From: Bactericera cockerelli
Taxonomy: Eukaryota; Arthropoda; Insecta; Hemiptera; Triozidae
Direction of reading: 5' to 3'
Assembly: GCA_024516035.1 (NCBI GenBank)
Contig: CM044961.1
Location: 8,852,380-8,916,379 of the forward strand
Length of the DNA stretch: 64,000 nt
Below the pieces are notes generated by a model. The model did no database searches. It was not told where the DNA came from and saw only the letters and a list, made by a program, of their open reading frames with translations. Of this stretch, positions 32,760 through 44,579 are shown piece by piece. Within the stretch, counting starts at the first letter, position 1. Every line of letters starts with the position of its first letter. The position numbers and the translations under genes are program-made.

Positions 32760-33280
32760 TGGAACTAGGGAGTATTACATTTATATTATCTAGCTGAAGT
32801 TATATGTGTGTGGGTAGTGAGGTACATACGTACACTACATAGATTCTCTACGTATTTTACATTTATACATCCAGCACAAGATGTATTCTGTACATCAACA
32901 TTAGACACCGCCACAAAACAAGCCTGTTGACAGCTCGTGGAAATAATACCTGAGCCGATGAAACACGAATGAACCCGATGAAACTTATATTAACCGGGAA
33001 ACATAAATTACTGGGGTGTTTATTTAGATGTTGAAACGGATAAATATAACGATGTATATATAAATAAGTATATATTCTGTGTGTACTCAACAAGTCACTA
33101 CTCACGATACATATACCTTTATAGTAAAATTTGTGAATTGTTTATAAGCAACATAAAGGTATTGGTTGGGCATTACGTCCTAACACTACCTATCTAATAC
33201 GTGTGCCTTTATAAACCTATCTATGAGCATAAAATATGTAGGGTGCACCCAAGTTAAGTTTCTATAAATGAATTCATAGC
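32760..33280. other. AT-rich intergenic, no gene seen
   Basis: No array, element end or coding frame with a recognisable domain. Confidence 0.4.
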
Positions 33281-33281
33281 C

Positions 33282-33375
33282 CGAGGCATGGCCCTATATT
33301 TACTTTTCCTAACCCTACTCTACACAATGAGGCATTGCCGTAGATTGTACCCGAATTCGGTGGCACCGGCTTACA
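33282..33375 (+). repeat. Dispersed repeat paired with 3041-3115; related to the 62-kb foldback element
   Basis: Contains cgaggcatggccctatattt, then cctaaccctactc, and ends gaattcggtggcaccg. The same words occur in the element at 61976-62790 (aggcatggccttc, cctaaccctacta, gaattcggtgccgcc). Confidence 0.55.
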
Positions 33376-33597
33376 CTGTAGCTACTTATGCCAGTGTGTA
33401 GGCTGTAATGTCTAGATAAATCAGAGGACAGCAGATTGTAAAGAAAATCCATAAAACGTGTTGTGACTTTAAAATCAATTAGAATTAGTATTATAATAGA
33501 TGTACATGTACATGCAACATAAGTAAAATGCATTGAAATGTTATAGACCATTAAAAAAATAATTAACATAACCTTTTATTATTGGAGAAGCAGATCT

Positions 33598-34373
<776 letters not shown>

Positions 34374-34965
34374 TATTATATTAAACACCTAAATCCGGAA
34401 AGGCTAGAAAATACATTCCTTTGTCTCCAATAACAGTTACTACATTGGTACCTTTTTTACTCTGGCCTTTTGTTCTCCTGAATAATAGCCATGTGACCAT
34501 GACCTTTGGAAATAAGGTCTAGGGCTCAAAGGATTAAATATCTATTGAAACCAACACAAAAAGGATACAAAATGATGTAATAAAATTGGTATTACGTCAA
34601 GTTCTTTTGTTTATTTTTTAGCTCTAGGTAAAGGGTTGAATTTTTTTTAAAAGGTTCTCAAAAAAATCTAAGAATTGATGCAAAAAACTAAATTCCAGTT
34701 TGTTTCTTTGTGATGCTATCGATTAAAAAGGTTTTTAGTATACACATATTGAATATTAGTATAGGTTGTTGTATTTTATTTCCGATGTCTTTTTAGCTGA
34801 TTCTAGACTTCTATGGGATACTCTTTCAAATTCCTGAAAAACGCTAAGGTATAGCTGATGAATATCACGAAACCTTAACTTTTCCAGCCTGGTTTGAGTC
34901 GGAAATTCCAAACTCGAGTTTTTTTTAACTTCCGTTTCATCTACTTCATGTAGAGTCTTTCGAGT
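34374..34965. other. AT-rich intergenic, no gene seen
   Basis: The minus-strand frame 34756-34980 has 74 codons, no recognised domain, and runs into a SINE. Not supported as a gene. Confidence 0.4.
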
Positions 34966-35075
34966 CGAGGGTTTTACCATTCAATCGCTGGAAACTCGAA
35001 AACTATAGATAACCACATTAAACTCACCAAGCCTTGGTTGGGCCGGGAATAGCCAGCATCACAAGGCTGTTGAAA
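34966..35075 (-). repeat. 5S-type SINE body fragment (core retained)
   Basis: On the minus strand ttcccggcccaaccaaggct followed by tggtgagtttaatg is the core. The 3' part reads gagtttccagcgattgaatg. The 5S head is missing. Confidence 0.6.
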
Positions 35076-35239
35076 CTGTTGAATTTGATTATCACTCTTT
35101 TCGTTCATTGATTTGAGTTTATCATCATAGGGTGGCGTCAGCGTGAACGATGGTAGCGAATGAGTCAGCACTTCTACCACTGTCTTTACAAGGAGGCTAA
35201 TAATTGACAAGGGCCCCCAGAACCAAGCCAATGCTGACC

Positions 35240-35345
35240 TATTCCCTGTTTATAGTTCCCCAGACAGAATGCTGGTCTACTTCCTCTTTATGGTCCCCCC
35301 GTCAGACTGCTGGTCTACTCCCTGTTTATAGTCCCGCCAGACTTT
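35240..35345. repeat. Three-copy tandem repeat, about 50 bp
   Basis: Variants of ctggtctactccctgtttat followed by agtccc and cagac recur three times. Confidence 0.75.
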
Positions 35346-35364
35346 GAGTATATGATAACACATA

Positions 35365-35465
35365 ATAATAAGACTCTGAGGGTTAGGTTTTAGGTGGTGG
35401 AATTTTTTTGAACATTAACCTCACCTGGTTACCATCCACTAATAAGTGTTATTATTATTATTAAT
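35365..35465 (+). repeat. T1 SINE, 5'-truncated
   Basis: Starts within the body (cataataataagactctgag) and runs through ggttaggttttaggtggtgg to the ATT-repeat tail. Confidence 0.65.
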
Positions 35466-35639
35466 GAGTTTCAAGCTCAGACCATCATCAGAACAGGGAA
35501 CTTGGTAATATGTGGAGATGTGCCTTGCACTCGGAATCAGAAGAATAGAAGTTCAAGCTCCTCTCTGACATCACACAGCGTCCATGGCAACATGCCATTA
35601 ACTTTGAACTTGAACCTCTCTAGTCCCACGGGACAACTT

Positions 35640-35845
35640 AATAATAATAATAATACTCTTTAGTGGCAGGTAACCACCAGACGAGGTTAATGCTCAAACC
35701 ATTTTCTACCACCTAACCCTCAGAGTCTTATTATTATGTGGTCACAAACTCAAATTAATGAGGAAAAATTCATGCACTAGGTGGGATTCGAACCCAGGTC
35801 GCTGTGTGTCCAAGTCTAGTGCGCTAAACTACTCGAACACGGTCA
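35640..35845 (-). repeat. T1-body SINE with a different tRNA head
   Basis: The body is T1 (tagtggcaggtaaccaccag...cctcagagtctta). The head, read on the minus strand as accgtgttcgagtagtttag then cgcactagacttggacacac and ctgggttcgaatccc, is unlike other T1 copies. It may be a chimeric SINE (head exchange). Confidence 0.6.
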
Positions 35846-36038
35846 CTACCTGGATATCAGAGAACTGGATACAAGAGAAACTTGGATATAAGAGAACTGG
35901 ATACAAATGAAACCTGATGGATAAGAGCACGATTACCTCTGTATATATCGTGGTAAAGTAACCTCTACTGTATAAGAGAAACCTGCATGGATATACATAG
36001 CCAAGAGAAGAAATCTCTTATATCTCTAGGTTTGACTG
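35840..36038. mobile_element. Pogo-like MITE, diverged
   Basis: Right end ctctaggtttgactg next to TA at 36039-36040. The left end (tacctggatatcagagaact) is eroded. The interior repeats gagaaacttggatataagag-type words, as in 25448-25776. Confidence 0.6.
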
Positions 36039-36199
36039 TATTTGATTATGTCATTAAAAAAACTTAATATGAAACAAAATGACAAACCAGTCTTTTTTCC
36101 ATCCATCTTCATAAGATTCATAACCCAGCAATCCATCCCATGTCTTCCATCTTCTCCTTGCTCCTCTGACACACAGATTAGCTGATGCACAATTGCAGC

Positions 36200-36395
36200 T
36201 TGGGTTGGGTGAAAAAGATTGCCATAGGCAATAACCCCGCCCTTCAGTTAGGACATCTGTATATATTTTATCTATGTTTTTATCTTTTCTTTTCTTGTTA
36301 ATATTGTTCTAAAATTTGTATCCTATTTTTTATAATTACTTGTTTGTACGTATATGTCCTATTAATAAAGACTTCCCTAATAATACTAATACGTT
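36200..36395 (+). repeat. LINE 3' tail
   Basis: ggttgggtgaaaaagattgc, then cataggcaataaccccgccc, then ttcagttaggacatctgtat, ending tattaataaagacttcccta. No coding part precedes it. Confidence 0.7.
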
Positions 36396-36824
36396 TGCTT
36401 ATGAGAGAGAGAAACAATTAAAATTTATTATTTTATCGGACTGCTACAAAATTGTAGTTGCCTTTCGGACACAGCATTAAAATCAATCAAGGACATTGTA
36501 TTCATATTAGATTTTTTTCTTTTCCTTTTCTTCTTTCTGGTGAGGTTCATTATTTCTGGTAAGCATCTTTCGAGTTCAACTTTGGTTTGAATATAAATGT
36601 TTTTGTATTACTTTGTAAACTTCAGCTCTGAAGAGTGTGCATTATAATATCCATACATTAATTCCACCTAGATCGCCATTAGAGAAAAGCGAAGCCGAGC
36701 TCCCCGGGTCTCCACAGAACTGGTTCCAGGACGGGTTCGAGCCTCCACCATGTTGCTTTTTTTCCCTCCCGAGATGAAACCAGTGGCGACTCCGAGTCTC
36801 CGACTATTTATTATTCAACATGTT

Positions 36825-36950
36825 GGATGAAGAGAATGCCAAAGGCATTATCACCACCCTTGATCAAACTTTGTTTATAATTAATTTATTATACCTTTTG
36901 ACCGCATCTGTATATATTTGTAATTGTAAATAAAGATTGATCTAAATTGT
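36825..36950 (+). repeat. LINE 3' tail, second subfamily
   Basis: ggatgaagagaatgccaaag, then gcattatcaccacccttgat, then caaactttg, ending tgtaaataaagattgatc. The gccaaaggca hairpin-like centre is shared with the copies at 37188 and 39735. Confidence 0.65.
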
Positions 36951-37024
36951 TGAATTGTTGAATCAAGTTTTATTTACAAGTGACATAGAATACATACATA
37001 CATAGATATTAAAATTAAGAAAAC

Positions 37025-37225
37025 AAAACTTGATCATCCTTTAGTTAGGACTTATGTTTTTATATATTTTCTATTCTTTTTCATTTTTATTGTTAATATT
37101 GTTTCCATTTTTTTCATTGTTAAATTAATTATTTGTATGTACATAATGTCCATTTATACCTAATAAAGCGTTGTATAATAATAATCAAGGGCGGTGCTAA
37201 TGCCATCAAAGGCATTCTCTTCCTT
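37025..37225. repeat. LINE 3' tails, one plus and one minus, abutting
   Basis: 37030-37170 (plus) contains tcctttagttaggacttatg and ends taataaagcgttg. 37186-37225 (minus orientation) contains atcaagggcggtgctaatgc, then catcaaaggcattctcttcc. Confidence 0.55.
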
Positions 37226-37364
37226 TTTCGACTATTTCGAAATGGCTTCAGCGCTTTCATGTTTCGACACACAAGTGCACTGATATAGTCAATTGGTTAA
37301 CGTTAAATTAATCAGGCGATGTTATTATTATTATTATCTAAGTAACCACCATCAAAAACAACCG

Positions 37365-37422
37365 AGCACTAGTTGTCAAGTGGTCAAAGCGCTAGTCTGG
37401 TAATCCAGGTAGCGCAGGATAT
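37365..37422 (+). repeat. T1 SINE head, 3'-truncated
   Basis: ctagttgtcaagtggtcaaa, then gcgctagtctggtaatccag, then gtagcgcagga. The body is absent. Confidence 0.6.
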
Positions 37423-37429
37423 TATTAGA

Positions 37430-38240
37430 CACCATATCAGAGAGTAACCGTGAAAAGATTTCAATGTTTCTCATATTTCTGGACGTTTCATAACCTCCTG
37501 AGCAACATTGGTTTTGTGTCTGTCTGTCTGTCGATGTCGGTCTGTTAAATACATTCCTTGTGATTTTTTTTGTTCCGACTTCTTTCTTAGTTGTTAGTTT
37601 TATCTGAAATAAGTTTCCATTGCCACCACTGGATGCATCTTGAACAAATGTTTCTGTATCTCTAGAACCTGAGTCCAGCAAGACCGGTTATGGTGACTAA
37701 ATTTTTCTCTTCTTCTCAAATTGTATAAGAATTATAAGGAATCACCAATTTAAATTTTTATATAGGGTGTTGATTACGATTTTTACTTTCCTTATTTCTT
37801 TTTTATAGTCATCGTTAGAGTAAAACAGATTGCTCAGCTAACTGGAAAATAGATATTGAATTCAATAAATAATAAAAGCTGACTTGTATTGCTCTAAATA
37901 AATAAATCATTACGATTTATAATATAATTTATCTATTTTATTGGTAAACTAATTTTTATGTAAATCATTTTGGACATAATATGAAACAAATGTAGACATT
38001 TTACTTGGGTGACTTGGTTCATAAAACATTTTATGACATAAGTGTGACTATCCGAGAATCTATAAAATGATTGTAAATAAAACTATATGGGAATTTATTA
38101 TGACATAAACTTGCTGTGTTTAAATACCTAATATACCTAATAGAAATTATTTCTTGTAATTCACACTTTAGTGCGACTTTACATCAAAATGAATTAAAAA
38201 TATTCATTGTCCGATGGAAAAAGGAAATTTCTTTCGCCGT
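37430..38240. other. AT-rich intergenic, no gene seen
   Basis: The minus-strand frame 37376-37681 overlaps the T1 head and has no domain. Nothing else recognisable. Confidence 0.4.
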
Positions 38241-38252
38241 CTTTAAATGAAG

Positions 38253-38360
38253 TCCATCCCGGTAGCTCAATGGTAAAGGCTGCACTCTGTGAATTTAGAA
38301 ATTCCTGATGTCACGGGTTTAAACCCCGGCCGGGACATGACCTCACAAACCAGCTATGAC
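38253..38360 (+). repeat. T3 SINE interrupted by a hAT element
   Basis: The head cccggtagctcaatggtaaa, then ggctgcactctgtg, a B-box area gggtttaaaccccggccggg and acatgacctcac. The following sequence is cut at cccaagct by the element at 38368-39440 and resumes at 39441. Confidence 0.7.
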
Positions 38361-38439
38361 CCAAGCTCATGCGCGGATATAGGGGGGGGCACGGGGCACG
38401 TGCCCCCCCAGATTTTTTCGGTAAGTAGTATTTCTCAAA

Positions 38440-38752
38440 TTTCATTATAATACCTAATCCTGTAAAAAAAAAAAGATCTCAATGAGTTATGAAGGCACGG
38501 GCTCCAAAATAATTCCCAATTCTAAGACTAGTCCCGTAAAAAAATGATCTTAATGAGTTAGAAGGGCACGGGCCCCAAAATAATTCTCAATTCTAAGACT
38601 AATCCCGTAAAAAAATTTATCTCAATGAGTTAGGGGGGCACGGGCCCCAAAATAATTCCCAATTCTAAGACTAATTAAGTAAAAAAAAATGATCTCAATG
38701 AATTAGGGGGCACGGCCCCAAAATAATTCCCAATTCTAAGACCAAAATGAAA
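38440..38752. repeat. About-80-bp tandem repeat inside the hAT element
   Basis: Four units of the form aaaaaatgatctcaatgagt, then tagggggcacgggccccaaa, then ataattcccaattctaagac. The central gggccc-type word in each unit is palindromic. Confidence 0.9.
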
Positions 38753-39276
38753 TAACTAAATAATAAAGTTGTCAAATCCACACAGATTGTCCGAGAAACC
38801 TGAAATTTTACATATAGGTCCATTTGGATCAGGGAATATATCTCTACGGTTCAGCTACACGGGGTAAGGACAAAAAATGGATGGGTGAAACAAAAAAATC
38901 ACATTTTTCGACCGAAATGGCATTTTTTTCCTCAAAATTTGTCGTGACGGCGCCACGGCGACGGCGTATCAACTCAAAAAGAGAAAGTTTAAAGCAAGGG
39001 TTCAAGCTTTCATTTGAGATATCAATCACGAAATTCTGATGAGCCGTTCTTGAGCTACGTTGAGTAAGGACAAACAATGGATGGGTAAACAAAGAGTATT
39101 TACGTTTTTTGACCTGAATGACATTTTTTCTCAAAATATATCGTGACGAACTATCAACTCAAAGCGAAAGTGTTTTCGCCAAGTCTTCATTTGACATATT
39201 GATCGCGAAATTCTGATGAGCCATTCTTGAGCTCCAGTAAGGACAAGAAATGGATGGGTGACACGAAAAATATTGA

Positions 39277-39278
39277 CA

Positions 39279-39318
<40 letters not shown>

Positions 39319-39322
39319 TGTG
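39277..39322. repeat. (TG)n microsatellite
   Basis: About 22 TG units with one TA interruption, inside the hAT element. Confidence 0.95.
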
Positions 39323-39448
39323 TGATAGACTTGCGAAGACTTGGTATCTGACGTGAAAATTAAGTGGCGGGTGTAACCCGCTAGTTAGGTATATTGTGCG
39401 GTTGTGCCCCCCCAGTACAAGAGGGCTATATCCGCGCATGCCCAAGCT

Positions 39449-39500
39449 ATAACCTCACCCAGCCTGGTATGTGTCAGGAATGAACAACAGGCTAGACTTA
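39449..39500 (-). repeat. SINE core fragment
   Basis: ataacctcacccagcctggt followed by atgtgtcaggaatg is the reversed shared core. It directly continues the T3 fragment once the hAT insertion is removed. Confidence 0.55.
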
Positions 39501-39734
39501 CAGGTGATGGTTCTTCTTCTTCTTCTTATTTTATAAAAACTTCACACTACAGTGAAAAGATATTAAAATTAGTTAAAAAATTCAATATGATTGAAAACGT
39601 ACATGCATAGATTGTTTTTTACTGTAGATAAATATAAAATAGACTAGTGCACCAGTCTAAAATGCAATTGCAGTAAATAAGTAGGTAATAATATATACAA
39701 TGTACAATGTATATTTTATATCAGAAAAAATCGG

Positions 39735-39845
39735 AATAAAACGCCGTTGGCATTAGCACTACCCTTGATCAAGTTTTGTTTTTTATAATTTCAAAAAATA
39801 AAACTTGATTGAATTTGTATATCTAATAATAAAGTTTGAACATCC
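39735..39845 (+). repeat. LINE 3' tail, second subfamily
   Basis: aaaacgccgttggcattagc, then actacccttgatcaagtttt, ending aataataaagtttg. Confidence 0.55.
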
Positions 39846-39971
39846 TTTCAAGTTTAATCAGAGCAATACGTTTTGTAGGTAGATAATTTGCAGACATCAA
39901 AAACCGTCCAGTGATCACTGAGACCAATGTTACCAAAAATTACATTTAATGAAAGCAGTAAGATCTGAATT

Positions 39972-40010
39972 TCATGGAAACTGTGTTGACGGTCAACACA
40001 GTTTCCATGA
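39972..40010. repeat. Perfect 39-bp palindrome
   Basis: Arms tcatggaaactgtgttgac (39972-39990) and gtcaacacagtttccatga (39992-40010) are exact reverse complements separated by one G. The near-absent loop argues against a microRNA precursor. Confidence 0.95.
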
Positions 40011-42115
40011 GCCAAAGAAGCCAAAAGCACTCAGGATACTACTTAAAACAATGAGCACTTCAAATTCATTCTCACAGAAGCGGTACAGCATATGCTATTC
40101 TTGTCACTTTAAGAATTACCTTAATTCTGAACAGAAGTCAACAGAAATACGAGTTATTTATTTGGTTATAAGAGCCCATGCAAGTTCAATCATAAAATCT
40201 CCTGACTGAAAAACAATAAATTAATATAAATTGTTCAAATTAATGTGAGTTTTAAAAAGCTTTAAAATGTTATGACCAAATGAAATTTCAATTGGCATCA
40301 TTTCGAAAGCGCTCTAAATTATTGAGACATACTAACTTAGTGTCCATTACTTCGCAGAATAATGTAAATAAACTTGATTTAATCATTTACATTAAAAAAA
40401 TAACAGCCTTAATTTAATTCCAAGATTAAATGAAATGGATTAATAAACAGATATACCCCACTTGGAAAAGCAATCAGCATGTTAAAAGCCTTTTTAGTTG
40501 GACGAAATAAATCATCTCGAATAACTAACTCAGTTGACGGAGTCGTTCTTTGAATGTCTTGGAATGAATTTAGAAAAGTCGTAAAACTCTGGAATGGGCC
40601 GACCAAACAAGATTTTAGTGTTTCCTCGAATTTCTTCAAAAGTGTTGCTCTTTGCTTCTTCATTTTTGCTCATAGGAAATCTCGGGAAATAGAAAGGAAA
40701 GCAGTGAGAAAGAGACAGACAAAATAAATGTAAATAAATGGATAAAATAAAAGGCAGGAAGTAATCTGGAAGAAAGATTACAAAAAGTGACACTATAGGA
40801 CAGTAAAATAACAAGTATGCCTATCTTTAGTGGAAGATAACCACCAGACGAGCTTAATGTTCAAGCATTTTTTATTAATACCTAACCCTAGGATTATTAT
40901 TATTATAGTGTGGTCAAAAACTCAAATAAATAAGGGAAAATGCAAAAGTAGGTTTGGCATTTGATTCACGGATCCATGCTCTTTTTTTTAGCATTTTTGT
41001 TTTAGGTTGTTATGTATTGCATTACAAATCTGGCATCGAGGCACCAAGACAACTACAAATGGTTGGTTCTATTCAAATGTACAAAAAAAAGAGATTAAAT
41101 AAAGAGCTATTAACTGTAAGATACAAGTAAAATAGAGAAGAATGTAAAAGTTGAAAATCATTTAGTAGGAGAGAGAATAAAAATGATGAAAAAAAATGCT
41201 TTAAAAAAAAAAACAATTTAATAAAATATCAAATCTGATTTCTGATAAGAGCCTCAAGGGACTGTTTCTATACTGGTAAGGCGAGTCAGGCACGAGAGGT
41301 ACAAATTGCCCCCCCCCCCCCCTCCCTCCCCCTGCACCAGCAATATGGCCCCCTGTTAACCATATTATACTCCATGGGAATTCGTCCCATTTGGGTAATT
41401 TGTCTCAAGAACGCTAATTCAAGCACCCTAGGCGTGTAAAGGTTAACTGTTCGATGATTGCGCCTACGATTCTTTTGTCCTTAAAAAAATCTTAATTTAT
41501 GGGGTCATAATTGGGCGATAAACTGGCCAAGCTATGGAGAGTGCTCCAGTTAGTTAAAATAGCTCTAATGTAACCTCCAGTGAATTATTAGAATCACCAT
41601 TTGGAATATTTTATTTAACGTGGTGCCCCATTGCCCCAATGGTGGTTCAGATTGTCATAATGTCATGTACGAGAAATAAAAATACTTAATCATAATTGCA
41701 AAGGGTCCCTTTGAACCCTATGGAATCCCTTTGAAGTCTTTAAACCAGGAGCTATTTATTTGTGTTTCGTGGATAGGCTTATTTGAATACCGCTTTTTTT
41801 AAGTACTTTATTTATTTTATGACACATATTACCAAAAAAAAAATTGTTTATATGAAATGGAAAGTTGATGTGGTCCTTTTGCGCAAAAAAGCATGTGTTT
41901 TTTTTATCAGAAGAATTTTCGAGGTAATGCATTTTCAGCTCTGTACTCTACATGCTGGGGCGCCTTCGGTCTGAGACTCACTCAAATCTCTTGAGGACAT
42001 TTGAGGAACTGATTTGTTGATCAGTGGCTTCATTTGCGACATTAGATCGATAAGTAAATTCCACCATCAGCATCAGAGTCCCTTTTTTTCATCTAGGTCA
42101 ATTCTCACTCACAAA
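40011..42115. other. AT-rich intergenic; eroded T1 fragment only
   Basis: 40825-40930 retains T1 body words on the minus strand (tttagtggaagataaccacc, then cctaaccctaggatt). A C run lies at 41309-41320. Remaining frames, including 40409-40663 and 40530-40814 on the minus strand, have no recognisable domain. Confidence 0.4.
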
Positions 42116-42119
42116 TCAG

Positions 42120-42310
42120 CTACCTTAGCTACCGACGTTAACCTCACCCAGCCAGGGTGGGACCGGAAATAGACAAGATCACGAGGATTCGAATTTGAAA
42201 TAGTCACCCATTTAAATTCTAAATTCTAACCTGGCTAGACGTTGCAGATCAGTGAACTGACTCATCTGACAAGATCTGCAGTGGTGTATTCGATATAGCA
42301 TCGATTCTGC
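42120..42310 (-). repeat. 5S-type SINE copy, diverged
   Basis: On the minus strand agttcactgatctgcaacgt, ccagccagg-like text, then the core ttccggtcccaccctggctg followed by ggtgaggttaacg. The head is recognisable only by position and partial wording. Confidence 0.6.
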
Positions 42311-42606
42311 CTTACCATGGTCACTTTAACTCATCTAATCAAAATCCATGGACTGATAAGTACAATATAAGTAGTGCTTTATTTAGACTGTCAGCGCAAG
42401 ACAGGTAGTCCCATTTTGCCAACAGTTTGTTGTTTGTTCAATTATGCCAACAGTTGATAAGTTAGTACAAAGATTGGGCAATCTTCTTAAAGTTCTACAG
42501 TTGCTTCACAGTTCCACATTTCAGCATATCCGATGCATACATATTTAATATCCAATTATGTTGTGAACCTGTCCAGCTTGCACAGTGCATTTATTATGAT
42601 GGACTC

Positions 42607-42869
42607 CAGGCGTGGCCGGTGGAAAAATATTTTGGGGGTGCTGCCACATAAACGGGACTAAAATGGGATTTATAGAGTCGTTCTTTCAGTATTTAAAAAG
42701 TTTGAGTTTGTACACCATGCCAATCATAATAATTATGCATTAATATTATTCTAGAAATGTACGATAATTTTCACTGTGTACAAGCTAGGACTTGAGAAAA
42801 TCCTCTCTTTTTCTTTTTTGTCTGAGGGTGCTGCAGTTCCGCAGCTCCTTATAGCACCGGCCGCTCCTG
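42607..42869. mobile_element. hAT-type MITE, 263 bp
   Basis: Ends caggcgtggccggtgg and ...caccggccgctcctg. Flanks atggactc (42599-42606) and atagactc (42870-42877) match at 7 of 8 positions. The interior is homologous in inverse orientation to 54630-54845. Non-coding. Confidence 0.85.
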
Positions 42870-43026
42870 ATAGACTCGTTTCTTTAATGAGATTTTCCAT
42901 TCGAAAGTTCAGAGGTGGATAGTGCTACGTTCATATTAAGGAGAACCAGGTAGGAAACGGGAGCTCTGGCGTCTCCACCAGAAATACAGGAGTTTTTTTT
43001 TTTTCAAGGTAGATGTGCCCCGGAAC

Positions 43027-43084
43027 CGCTTTCGCATTACTTCAGGGTTTCGCATTACTTCAGGGTTTTGCATTACTTCAGGGA
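43027..43084. repeat. 18-bp tandem repeat, three copies
   Basis: Units of cgcattacttcagggttt follow one another directly. Confidence 0.9.
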
Positions 43085-43089
43085 GAAAT

Positions 43090-44384
43090 ACAGTGTACGA
43101 GGATACAGGGTGGTATCATTATTATAGACTGGTTGGAGTTCCACAAGAGAAGCATCAATTATCACATCGACCTCTATTTAGATCTATTGTGACCAGCAGA
43201 TAAGTGTATGCATAGTGCATAGACTTCACTCGGTTCCCCACAGGTGAAGGGACCTGACCAAGACAAAGTTATCAAAAGGACAATTTCGTAAATTTCTCTT
43301 AAAATTCAGTCCCAAACGGCCAAGCTGTTATTAACAGTATGAGACAACTGGAACTCATTTAATGTCGACAGTATGAGACAATCCAATCTTGTTTCAAACA
43401 GCTTGGGAAATTATGAAGAACTGAAATTTCATAACTACATATATTAGGTATGTACTATCTATTTATTTATGTATTAGCATCATTTTATCATTTATATTTT
43501 ATATCAATACCTAACTTTATTATATTACTTTTTTATACTTTTATATATATTTGCAACTTTATATATAATTGTATTTCCATATTATATGCAATAAACATAA
43601 TATATGTAAACCTCGTTATTTTCTAAAAAATGCGGTCAGAAAAAATATTCTTATTTTGAGTCTTATTATTTTGGTGAAACATTAACCTACCTATGTTTTT
43701 GGCATCTCCACTAGAATTTTGAAATGGTCTCTTTGTAATAGATCAGCCAACGAATCTTCCAAACTTGGAACAATTTTTGACTTCAAAGAAAGCACATATT
43801 ACTTTTCGTTAGGTTTTCTTTATCTATTTGATATTTTCACTCAACGAAGAGCGTGACACACATTAGGTGTTATGAATTAAATATCTATTTCACACTTACG
43901 TTTTTACCTATTTTGAGCATTTAGTAATAGGAGATACAATTTTTTTTTTTTTTTAATAGGATTTTAACCATCTCACCATTTAATTAAGTATTTATACAAG
44001 ATATGCAATTATTATTATTTTCAGAAATTTTTCTGCTCTTCCCTTGGAATCCTTGGACGAATACCTACAACAAGGCTGATGTATACCTACAGTCACACAG
44101 TCTAATAAGGCTAATAGTATTACCTGTACTGAAAATTCTCTAAAGAAATATCTCTGTATGTTTGAATTTACCATTTAACTTTTCAAAACATCCCAACTCT
44201 TGATATAAATATATAATTATATCCCCAGTCTTGATATAAATATATCCCCAACTTCTGATAACATCCTACGTCAAAAAAAAAGAAGTTCTCTCCGGGTGTC
44301 AAACACTCCCATTTCAAACCATAAGATATCAGACTTTATGTGGTCTGTCCAGAAGTCTACCATATACCTTGCTGCTGGATGCCC

Positions 44385-44385
<1 letters not shown>
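43090..44385. other. AT-rich intergenic, no gene seen
   Basis: T-rich runs at 43940-43955; otherwise nothing recognisable. Confidence 0.4.
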
Positions 44386-44388
<3 letters not shown>

Positions 44389-44430
<42 letters not shown>

Positions 44431-44576
44431 GAGAGAGAGGGAGAGCGAGAGAGAGAGAGGGAGAGCGAGAGAGAGAGAGATAAAGAGAGAGAGGGAGAGC
44501 GAGAGAGAGAGAGATAAAGAGAGAGAGAGAGGGAGAGAGAAAGAGAGAGAGAAAGAGAAAGAGAGAGAGAGAGACT
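44389..44576. repeat. (GA)n microsatellite with a 38-bp repeat inside
   Basis: A ga run of about 185 bp with ggagagcgagagag and ataaagagagag insertions recurring regularly. Confidence 0.95.
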
Positions 44577-44579
44577 GAG

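Larger units (their letters stand above)
38368..39440. mobile_element. Non-autonomous hAT-type transposon, 1073 bp, with 8-bp target duplication
   Basis: The termini catgcgcggatatag and ctatatccgcgcatg are perfect 15-bp inverted repeats. The flanking 8-mers cccaagct (38360-38367) and cccaagct (39441-39448) are identical; an 8-bp duplication is the hAT signature. Subterminal tgccccccca-type words occur in both ends. No transposase frame. The interior holds a four-unit tandem repeat and text resembling the repeat at 2314. Confidence 0.92.
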
